DNA from: Chondrosia reniformis | Taxonomy: Eukaryota; Porifera; Demospongiae; Chondrillida; Chondrillidae | Assembly: GCA_947172415.1 (NCBI GenBank) | Contig: OX359194.1 | Location: forward strand, 4,774,001 to 4,838,000 | Direction of reading: 5' to 3' | DNA: 64,000 bases | Shown here: positions 13,101 to 25,100 of the stretch, one piece after another | Position numbering within the stretch: position 1 is the stretch's first letter | How the letters are laid out: every line of letters begins with the position of its first letter | Translations under genes and position numbers: made by a program | Notes under the pieces: model-generated | Databases searched by the model: none | Told to the model about the DNA's origin: nothing | Seen by the model: only the letters and a program-made list of their open reading frames with translations

Positions 13101-16100
13101 TCTGTCTCTGAGTGAGCCTATACTAATCTCTCCTTGCTCCAAATAAATCCTCACAAAAGGTCCTTCCAAATCCCTCCTCTTTCTCTGCTTTAGGCTGTAG
13201 CTCCCTCTCCTGAGCCTGTAACTTTGCTTGCTGTCTAGTGGTTCCAGTGACTGTCATTTCAGGTTATCCTCCTCTCTTGGCAGCTGGCACCAGGTCAATG
13301 TGAACCAAGGTTGTTGCTGCTCCTGTGTGTAATAGCATACCAGGATTGGCCTTCCCTCCACCAGACCAACGAAGAATGCATATATATATATATATCTCCC
13401 TATCTGTCCTGGCGCTATGCCCTGCATGATCATGGCCGCATGTGAGGGATATTCATTGGTAATGTTTTCCTTTCCTGACAATTGTAGCAGCAAAGACTTT
13501 CCTTCTCTCCCTAGGCTGTTCCTTAACTTGCTGTATCTGACTTGGAAGTTGTGTCACCCTACCTGCAATCCCTAGCCACATGACAAAGTCGTCCAAAGAA
13601 ATTGTGGAGATTACAGAACTCATGGAAAAAGTGAATAAGCAAAGTACAGCTAGGTTATAAAGCTAGGTTATATCCAAAGGTAACCAAATTTGCAAGTAAG
13701 ACTTTTTTGGAAAAGACTGTCTTGGGTTGATGTCTGTTCAACAGAATTACAATGAAGAAATACTCTGTGCTCCTTTCACAGAACTCTAAAAGCTTTCCCT
13801 CACTAAATTTATTTAATTGCAGCAGTCAAGGAGGACTTTTTCACTTAGCCAGCAGTGAGCCATTAACAGTATCCAGATCTAACAAGTTACAGAAATTAAT
13901 GGATAGTAAACCTTTTTAACGATGAGGGTACAGTAATTGCATTAATGTATAACATCTTCTTGAAGTCCAACCACAATTCAGTGTAAATCATTTTCTCCAG
14001 TCACCAGTCCTTCTAAACTATTTCATGTACTTCCAATAATATAACATACGTATATAGGCCTTGGCCTTTTATGTCCTGGTGTACAAATTACAAATGGTCT
14101 CTAAACCTGTTGATTATGCGAATGCATGCAACCTACCATCGGTATTCTTAGCTCACTCACAAGGCAAATCAAATCTGCTATTGTTATTAGCTGAGAGCCC
14201 TTTAAGACTGGAAACCTGGTTGATATATAGCATGCAGATGCATCATCTTCAGTCTATACTAAGGTGTGAAAAGGTAATTGGTAGACCGCCATGTGTTTTA
14301 CCTTGGATGATCTATATCAACTATTACTCTCTATGCATTAGTTGAGGATTTCAAAGCCTGCTACAGTGTGACTAAAGTCTTGTACTGTTTAAAATACTAA
14401 TTATCCTATTGGTCACTTGGATCTCTTTACATTTGTAACTTGCACTGCATGTGTAGTTAGTACTTGATTGCAATTTTAATATTATGTAGTCACTTGGACT
14501 TCTTAAATTTGTAACTTGTACTGTATAGTACTTGACTGTAATTTTAATATTTTATATATTTACCAGTAACTTTCAGTACTTCAGTTTAATTTGCCAGCAA
14601 AGTACTTCACTATACTTAGACATTCACTATGAGGAATTTCGTTATGAGATTCTACTGTATGCATACATGGAAAACGTACACATGGATAAGAATAAAGTCT
14701 TGTGAACATCAGTAACATAAATTTATTAATTCTGGACGTTTCAACCCGGAGGTCTTCATTAGTAATACAGGAACGGGAATATCAAGTAGGAAATTAGTAA
14801 ATTCATGTTGCTGACACTCAACAAGGCTTTATTCTTATAATGATCGCAACAAACACTCCTTATTCCAACACATGGACAAGTAAAAATGTGAACAAAAAAC
14901 AAAGGAAGACAGAGCTTAAATTACCAAAGTTTTAATATGGTCGACTAAACGAATTTCTTTTGCATCAATATAGGGACAATTCTGCCTCAAACTTAACTGG
15001 AATGTATATAAATACGCTATATCTAACCTTCGCTACAACTCGCTTATTTGGTAGCTCCTTCTTGTAGGAGAGAGTCGATTTGTCATAGCCGTTCACAAAA
15101 GGGATGATGATCTTTAGCAACGAGGCAGTGACGTTGCAAATTTCGCAACGTCATATGATTCACTAAATGTGTACGGAGCGACATACGAGGGTGTTGGTGA
15201 CGCACTAGAAAAACATCACAATACATCACCAGATTGTGCAATTGTAAGCTTGCATTCTTCATTAAGGTAAATCGTCCAAATTTGGGTCAGTTTAATTTCA
15301 ATCGCCAAATGAGCACTTAAAGTAAAGATTAATAAAAGTGTTTTACCAATTAAATAAGACCCTAATATATGTGCCAATTGCAGACAACAACAGTGGCCAC
15401 TTTCTTAGCGATTCTAGACTAGCAGTCGCTGACAATTTCTGTTATGTAGCGCTTCAAATGCACAATTTGATTACAAAACTTTACTACAACACACACTTGG
15501 CAGGGTGAATCCTGGAAGTTTATATATGACACTTACCTTTGTAAGATGTTCTAATGTCGGTTAAAGTTACATCCCTATAGAGGCTTTTCCCGGGTGAAAA
15601 TGAGCTTCTAAACAATTTACTTTGGAGCGCACTATATTACCATGAGGGTGGGCGCTTACACATATGAGGTTAATTAATCAAGGAAACAACATAGAGTATT
15701 GAATAGCTATTAAGCGACAATTAGATGCGTGATTTAGAAGATGTCAAGAAAGGAGAACTTACAAGCTACATTGAGTGAATTGCAGTGTGAAAAACCATGT
15801 CTGTAAGATCCTTAGCAAAGAAGTACAACATACCACGAACAACTTTGCAACGCCATGCAAATTTGAAGAAAGGAAGTCAAATTGGTGTAGGACGCCCTAC
15901 TGTTTTAACTACTGATGAAGAGAGAGAGATAGTTTGCTGCTGTCAGGTGTTAAAAGAGATGGGATTGGGCATCACCAGAGAAGTGGTTGGTGCCATAGTT
16001 GTTGATTACCTAACAACAGTTGGAAGAGGCAACCCTTGTAATGGAATACCAGGGTATAAATGGGGGACGGGTTTCCAGAAAAGATTCCTTCAGCTGGTTG

Positions 16101-19100
16101 ACAGAAAGGCTCAGCATTTACCAAAGCACAGGGCTTTAGCTGGTAGTGAAGCCGTCATTAGAGGGTTCCTTACCAAGGTCCAAGACTTGCTGCTTTCTTT
16201 GAAGATAATTGATGCGCATGACCTTGGTGATAGGCTTTGGAATTGCGACGAGAGCGAGGTGTGCACATTTGTGGTATCCAGAACAGTACTCGCCCAAAGA
16301 GGAGCAAAGTGGGTCCATGAGACCACTGGAGGATGTGGCTGTGAGATTACCACCATCCACATTGGAGGATCGGCATCAGGAAGACGCCTGCCTCCCTTTG
16401 TTGTATATAAAGGGAAGCATTTGTATTCTTCGTGGACAAAAAGAGGTCCTGAGGGTGCCACATATTCTGTTAGTGAGAGTGGGTGGATGGGGAAGGCTAA
16501 TTTCCTTAGCTGGTTCCAGAAGGTTTTCGTACCATCTGTTCAACATCTTCTGGAGTTAGGTCCAGTTGTACTCATGTTAAATCATCAACCACGGTTGAAA
16601 CCCCTTTACGTACTGAGCTGAGGGATTTTTTGCCAAGTGCCTAAAGCCAACAGAAGTAGTACCTACAGCTAAAAGAAAAAGAATTCAGCTACACATAGAA
16701 TGACCAATGCTAAAGTTATAGAGATACTTAAGGAGAAAGAAGCAAGATCTAAAGGAAAAGGCAAGAGAAAGAAGAAGGCTCAGACATATAAACTCCAGTC
16801 ACCTAATGCAAGGGATAAAGACACAACTCACTGTTTTAAGTGTGGTGGTGAATATTTAGACTTTGAGATGGACAATTGGGTTGGCTGTGATTTTTGCTAT
16901 TGATGGTATCACTTGAAATGCGCTGGATTCAAAACCATGCCTAAATCAAGTGACCAATTTCGCTGCTACATATGCATTCATTAATTTTTGAAATCACAAT
17001 TTGCTGTTTTATATGCGTTTTGATTCCAACAATTGTAAAAAATATTGATTTCTATGTTCAGCTGCATTATATAGATCATTTAGCAATATTTCGTCACGTG
17101 ACCCAAATTAGGCAATAGCACTGCTTTTGACCTTACTTGCTTTCTCGGTTGTTATCTGCTGATAGAAAGCTTACTTTGGAACAATCAAATGCGCGCTGTA
17201 AAGACCAAGTCCTAAAGTATGTTCTGATGTGTTGAAGCTTTTATTTAGATACATCTCGATGGGTAGATGTAACAAAACAATGAAGTGTGACCCAGATATG
17301 GATGGTTCACCTTATATCTTGATTATTTTGCAACTTTAATTGAGCAATATAACACTTGGCTTTCAATATAAATTTTCTATAGCTTTTCTATAGTCCTATG
17401 ATGTTGGCCAGTAACAACTGTCCTATGCATGGGGACAATCCCTTCCTCAAATATAGAGTATTTGTGGGTCTAGCTAATGGCACTATTGTTGTGTTTACAG
17501 GGATTCAGAAGGATCAAGTGGCTGCATGAGATGCCGTTGCAGGGGGTGAGGAAGGTGATTGCCACTAAGAACCAGGGGAATTTTATATGCAGACGTTGCC
17601 CTCCATTTTCTACCAAATGGAGACCTAAATATGTCAATACATTGTTTTGCAAATGGTGACGTTCAGGAAACTTTCGTTAAATAAGCTTTTCCATCGTTAC
17701 TTATTAGGTTCAGGACACTTAAGTGTCCTCAATTGTTAAGATTTTGAATATATATATATTAAATCCCAACGAAGTGGCCAAGTAGTTCTAGTTAATTTTG
17801 CTGCCCCACGAGTTTTTAAACTTGAACTACTTGTTTCCAGATGTGCTAATCACAACACTACTTCTAGCATAATCCTTTTAATTTATTACATTATTGGGCT
17901 AACCACTATGCTAATGTTGTAGAGCATCAAAACATGCTGTTTAGAAAAGTCTGCATAAGTTAAACCAAAAGTCGCTTAATTTTGTGTTCCTTTTGAAGGG
18001 CCAATTGATAAAACATAGAATACGGTGGCCATGCCACACTCTAAAAATCAATCCATTAAACATACTTTGCAGGAGGTTCTATTATCCTGTCACAATATTA
18101 TATGTACATATAATGCAAAATTGCTACTTCAAATTGTCATGCCATCTCTTCCTTGGCCACCCTCTTGGTCTCTTTGCATTACTTTTCTTCATATACTCCT
18201 TTTAGCAGTCTCTCATCATCCATCTCCTTCAGCTTCTCTCTCCACACTTTTTGCTTTACCTTTGCCACATCTAACACTGCAACTTGCTTCATAGCCCAGC
18301 TTACATCCTCATTTCTAATCTTGTCTAGTTATGTCATTCCTTGCACTCTCCTTATATATCTCATATCAAAGGCTTAAAGCCTGCAATCTATTTAACCATT
18401 AATATTTCACCTAACTGACATTATTGATTGCTATATGCTACAAAATATGTTTCGGAAAATTGAGGTTGTGTGGTAAAGAAACATGTGTTTTGTTAGTTGT
18501 ATGTTCATTACTATATAATTAATTTCAGGACTTTGCACAGTCATGGCATGCAATTAAGCCATCAAAATATCAGTATAATTGAAATTCTTGCAAAAATAAA
18601 ACCTTTTTAACTGATAACAAATTCTACTGTCCTAGGTTGATGCACCCACCATTTTCCATCTGTGTACTTAGCAGCACATTTAGCACTTCTTCTAGGATTG
18701 AATGTTCCAGCTGTTGGCGGATTCATGGACATTTCCATTTGTAGCTCTGCCATCATTTCCTGCAGCTCATCAGCTTAAGGTGACACAAATATACCACGGT
18801 ATACGGTCTACATATAATAGAAGTGATAGCAACAAACCTCTATCTACAAGCTGCGACCAAATAGTAACTGGGTCCAGAACACCAACAATCAGCACCTGTA
18901 ACATTCCAATATGGCTATATCAAAATACTGATAAAATCCATTTAAAACCCACTTTCTCATAACTAATCTGCTTTTCATTGTTTGCTTCTTCCTTAGTAAC
19001 AGAATTGCCTTTACCCTCTTCAAGCACCTCCTCATTGATGGTTTCTTTATAGTCTTCCCAAATATGTTTTCTCCTATCTTTAGCACCTTGCTCAGCTTCA

Positions 19101-22100
19101 AAGAGTTTGCAACTATCGTTAAATCTGTATTAAAACCAGAGAAAAAATTACCACATCTCTTAAAACATTAACTTTCAAAAGGCAAGGAATGTGGTAATGC
19201 ACCTTTCAGCACTGGAATGAATTCTTCCAAAACCTTCTTCTAACAGCAGTTGGCTCAGATTCTTCCCATCAACATACAACCACCCAACAAAGTTACCTCC
19301 CCTGTCTACAGAGTCAACTTCTACCTCAACCTTAAAACAAAACATTATAAGTCTAACAATGCGTATAAGCATTTCCTGGAAGGACGTACTTCTTTTTGTA
19401 AAACTAGTTCCTTCGTGAAAACCAGTGCCTCATCTCCAAATACTTCACCAGGGGTACACTGGCCTAACGTAATATCAATGTAATAAAAAATATTGGTAAT
19501 AGCTTTGAGCATAATTAATTCCTGTAGATACTAGGCCAAGTCCAAAGCTTCATGATTTGATAATTATATTTCTGTTTTACAATCAGGTATACAGTATAAA
19601 CAATAATACTGGGTAAGAAAGGAGCTTTTGTGTCTACTGTAGTTGGTGTTATTGTCAAGTGTAGCTGGGAATTAAGAAGTCTGAATTTCAACTAATAATC
19701 ATCCATAAGTGGTAGTACAAAGTGATAAACAGTGATCTATAGTTGTGAAACTTGTTCTTAGGCAGGCAGGATATTGTCCCTTGCCTTCAAGATCAGTTTA
19801 TAATTAAATACTCTACATAGAATTTTCAGCAGTTTTAAGCCCATTTTGGGGTTTCATTCCTATACCAATGTATAGGGAAAACACAACACAGTTACACCTT
19901 TCCTAAATAGAGATTACCACTGTATTCACTGATAAGTCTAATAATTAGTATGTATACAGTACATGATACTATCCATACAATGACAAATGAGAATGCTCAT
20001 AAGTATTATGTAAAAACCTATTCAGAGTTTGCTTCCTAGGATGTTTTCTTTGTGAGATGGTCCACCCCTTAGGAAATGGTAGTTTACAAGCCAGAAGTCA
20101 TTACAGTCCTATAGATCTCTTTCTTAATTCAAAGCATACGGTGAATCTTGGCTGTTCTGAACATTTGTGGAATGATAGCGGCAACTTTGGCGATTCAACA
20201 TACCACAATGTATTCACAGCATTTGTAAGTTAGACTTACTGTGAGTGTCAACGGTCAAAATATAAAAAATTGGTAATCGTAAACTCCAGTGGATTGTGTG
20301 TAGCTAGTTATAACAACTTGTATTGTACATATAGAGGTTCCAAACTTATGTCACTAAATTGTACAACCTTGTAATAGTGGCCATTTTGAGTGACAAAAGA
20401 CTAAAGGTACATATAAACAATACAACTTTATGGGAATTATTGCAGTATTATTTTTGCCAATGGTTATTTCTGTGGCAGGTGGCAATTCTGTATCTGTGTA
20501 TTATACAATAGCTACTGTCAAATACCTCCTATAAGCCATTGATTTATCTCTTACAACTGAAAAGTGCTATATATTTTCTTGTTTACTCCCAATCGTTTAT
20601 TCTTCTTCACTCCTATTATTAGCATCATAATTTTTCACTCCCATTATTAGCTTCTTGTTCATTCCTATTATTGACTTTTTCTTGTTCCAATTGTGCTCTG
20701 CAGACCCTTCAAGGTTCAGCTTGCTTGGACAAATAGTAGGGCTTTAGATGCCTCTTGGCTCACAATCGATTCAATACGATTATTTTTTGTGACTTCCCTT
20801 CTCTTATACTGTACCACAGAGCAATCTGCTTTCCTCTTCAAAGGAAAACTGATATGGTTAAAGATCGAAGGTACAAAATTAGGACTAGTGCTACCATCAC
20901 TCTTTCGTCCCCTAATGAAATAAGCACTCCAAATCCAGTTCTGTTCCTGACTGGAATCATCAGTTATATCATATACCATCATGGCTAGGAAGGGCCATTT
21001 CTGTATAAAGGAATGGAGCATCTTAAGGGTCTGATGGACCATGATCACCAGCATATCATTTTGGTTCTTGTGAGATGTGTACTTCTTTGAGCTTCTTCCA
21101 TCTACTTCTTAACTTTGTGGTGATCTTCTGCCCTCAGATGAAGCAGCTATATCATGTTTACTTCGCAATGCTTAGCCTTGCTTGGCGAGATACCTCACAC
21201 TGTACAAGTTTAGAGCATGTATATCCCTAGCAGCTGTCAACCAGTATAGTGTAGACCAGTTGTTTGTCCTTACAGCCATGGTTAAGAGTTGTAGGATATT
21301 AAAATTGCTATTTGAATGGTTGTGGAATATCATTTTATGGTTTACCTACTCTTCCAGAACAGAGAAACATGGGTGCAGCTGTTGATGGAAAAAATCAATG
21401 CCTACAGAATCAGAGAGTACAGTAGTACTCTCTATGTAGGGATGGTACGGGTTGTTTCGTTTTCCCTATACATTGGTATAAGAGCGAAAATCCGAAATAG
21501 GCTGAAAATCGCCGAAAAAAAGCTATGTATAGTTAAAAATACACCAGCCATGCTATAAACTGGCCTTAAAGGCAAGCGACCGTGTTCCGCTAGCAAATGG
21601 GCGAACTTTGAAATATCCCATTTTCGTTTTCTTCTTCATCTTCTTCATCTTCTTCTTCATCTTCTTCGCCCGCTGTAACTAAACAAGGAAGTAAGTTTTC
21701 GGGATACTTCTGAAGCGAAAATACTCCAAATTTTCCGCGCTGTATTCTTTTGTAGAAGCAAGAGCGATAACGTTATTATTGAGCATGACGGTTTTCGTGG
21801 CCCAAGAGTCAATTAATTCAATAAATTCGCCATTTTAATGACGTCATATTCAGTCGAAGATTGCGAAACCAAAATGGTCTATTATATAATTCCTAGCTTA
21901 TGCTCCATAAAAAGTACAGAAACTAGAGAATAATAAAAATTTTCTACAAAAATAGTAGAAGATGTAGGGATGGCACAAAAAGCATAGAAACAAGAAAGGG
22001 ATGTTACACAGTGAAGAATTATTTATGCACGAATCCTACAAGCAAGGGTGTTGTATGATTCATGCATAAATAATTCTTCACTGTGTAACATCCCTTTCTT

Positions 22101-25100
22101 GTTTCTATGCTTTTTGTGCCATCCCTACATCTTCTACTATTTTTGTAGAAAATTTTTATTATTCTCTAGTATAGTTGGTGATTGGGTAGATCAAAGGAGA
22201 ACCTCGATGGTTTTGAAGAATTTCTTGGACAGTATAGCCTTCTTACCACTGATTCAAAAAAGCATTGTCACTGCCATAGCAGATGCTCTATTGTGTTTTG
22301 AGATACCCTTTGCCAGGGTTTGGGGCCAATGTTATGATGGTTGTAGCAAAATGTCTGGAGTGAAAGGTGGTGTGGCTGTTAAGATTTGGGAATAAGAGAC
22401 CAGAGCCGTGTTTACACATTGTTACCCTTAAGACCTCAGTTTGTGTGTGAGCGACACTGTCAAGCAGTCTAACATCAGGAGAGACTGCCTTAACAACTGC
22501 TATGAGCTATAGTCATGCTTATTAAGTTTTCCCTTAAGCACAATATCATGCTGTCTGGGTTGAAAAGTAAATGCAAAGTTATGTATCTCTGTATCTGTTG
22601 AACTAGATGGACAGTTAGTTCTGAATCCTTTGCTGACATTATGGAAAATTACAAATTATTCAGACATACGTACACAGACTGTGGCAGAGGCATTGACAGC
22701 TACATCTACACTCAAATAAATAAGAGAATTCAGGGATTCACAAATTAGATGGATACCTTTGGTGGAGATGACAAGAGCACAATGGGAAATGGAGGAGCCT
22801 CAATTGCCCCGGAAACTGAAGGCATCACAGTTTTATGAACAAAGAGTGAATTATAAGAATCTTATACAGTAAGGGGCCTCTTACAAAAGGTATATCTCGA
22901 AGCTATAGAACTTGACCAGCATCAGTGAGAGATTCAATCAGCTGGTGTACTCATAGATCATCAGCGTCATTCCAACTTGACAAGGCATGCTTTAGAGAAG
23001 ACTGTGAAGGAGAAGAGAGCTTTATATATGCGGAGAGGATCTGAACAGGTGTGATCTGGAGGTGTGAAAAGGTATTCCTCAAAAGCCTCCATCCAGCTCA
23101 GAGGCCAAATCAACATGAAAGCAAAGGTTAGAGGAGACGAGAAGAAGTAGAGTGTCAAAGAAAGAGTACAATGGTGAGAATACAAGAAAATGCCCTTGAG
23201 GAACTAAGAAAAGATGGTGAAATTATTCAGAATAGCATTATATGGTTAGTTAAGCTAGTATAGCTATATTTATTTTCTTCTCTTAGAAACTTTTGTTGCA
23301 ATTAGGGTGACCTCGTTCATGGGAGATTAGATCCCTCACCATGGCATTGATTGATTGATTGAACCAAACATGATGGAAATGCAACTGGAGAGTGATCTTC
23401 ATGTAAAGATGGAGAGTGTGAAAAAGTTATAAAATGATGAGATTAAAGATGTTTGCTGCTATCAAGGTGTTGAGTTTACAAGAGTGCAGCCTAAAACTAA
23501 GCCTTGCTCCACAACATTTGGAAGAGGTTTTGAAAAGATACTCAGAACAGCTGCATGAGTAGAGTTTGTATGTCAAATGAGACAGGAACGAATGCCCTTA
23601 CTATCCTGGGTAATGTGCCTCTATGATGAAAATATCAGTCCAACCCTGGTTTATAATAGTGGCAGATGAGGACTGATTAAACTGTGGAGTAACAAACTGG
23701 ATACAAGCCACTACAAACAACGGATATTACTAGCCAAAATATTCTATCACAACTGTATCAGCAACAGAGCCCTTTACTTGAAGTACTGTCCCCACCCTAT
23801 GGCCTGGTGAGTGAGTCAAGCCATTTGGAGCTTCTTAGAGCATATGCTCTGGCTTCCTCACAGTCTGCTGTTCAAGTCACTCTTGACCTATCATAGAGTA
23901 CGGTAGTACTCTATAAGTAGGGATGGCCGAAAAAAACATGGCCGCCCTATTCAATGTATTATCAATTAACACCTCATAAATCAACAACGTTGACATTTTC
24001 GGTTGCATTCGTGTGTGTGCAGTCGTTTTTGCATGCTTTTCTAAATGCCAAAACATGTTTCGATGCTCTACAACCTTCGCAAAGTGGTTAAACTGAAATA
24101 GGCAAAATTCTGAAATTCCTCATTTTTTCTTCTTCTTCTTCTTTTTTCAAATGAGCTAGCGCTAACATGCGAACTTACGCAGGTACATACAAATACTAAA
24201 TCGTCATGAATGTTTCCGAACTAGGGAATAGGCTACCCTAGATTTCAACGCGCTCCATCCGAAACGTGTTACTTTTGAAAGTGCCAAATTTAGGGCCCCT
24301 TCGAACGCCATTTTTTAATTAAGTTTCAAATTCTCTGAAAGGAAAGGAAATGAAGTTACACTGTCTTGTGATCAGTAACTTTCACATCATATATACCTAC
24401 CATCAATTCGCTACACGTTAGTATTCCAGGTTTTAGATGGCCTTTCACCTCCTGCAACTGTTGTATATCACCAAAAACTTCAACACGAATGTCACACACT
24501 CTAAAACCCCACCATTTGCTACCAGAGGTAGACTTTGAATAAGGAACAGAGGTAATGGTCCTATCATGATAGCAAGACTATGTAGTTCATGTTTAATTTA
24601 ATATCGCTACTATCTCATTTTACTAACCCAGTAACATTAAATTCTTTTAGAAGTAATGGAGATATGAATTGAGCTGCCTCTTTGGCTAAGTGTCCAAAGA
24701 ATAGATTTCCATGTAAGGATGTAACAAGAAGATCTACAGCATTGATATCATAGCGGCTTGGACTCCTCCGTAGAATAACTGTCATTCCAACCTGAACACG
24801 GCTACAATCAACTTCGTACAAGCGAATTCCTTTAGCCTGCGTTATAAATTGGGCAAGCTTAAGCGATCGTTCCGTACGCGAAATGGCCATCAACGCTTGC
24901 AATGGAGCATGTGACTGCGCGTGACCTGACGTCATTAAAATTATCAGAATAGAGAAATTTTCCCGTTGTTGTAATTTTTTTCTTCGTACGTAGCATACCT
25001 TCAAGGCTTGCTGCTAGCTTGAAGTCTATCGATAGCACAACTCTTAAGCTAGCTTTTGACCTGTCTACAGCTCTTAACTAAAAAGATTGCAGTGGAACGT

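Noticed and set aside
9032..14345. Open frames at 9032-9295 and 14061-14345 as genes
   Set aside because: They are two copies of one dispersed repeat; no domain, no partner exons.
17984..18377. Three overlapping plus-strand frames rich in Leu, Ser and Phe
   Set aside because: The underlying sequence is pyrimidine-rich low-complexity DNA; three frames are open at once.
20693..21054. Overlapping frames on both strands in SND1 intron 12, considered as a missing SND1 exon
   Set aside because: The missing exon was found instead at 26587-26479 with correct phase; these frames match no family block.
22038..22080. Start of a longer plus-strand frame in the palindrome
   Set aside because: The N-terminal part of frame 22048-22395 is palindrome sequence; only the part after about 22172 is transposase-derived.
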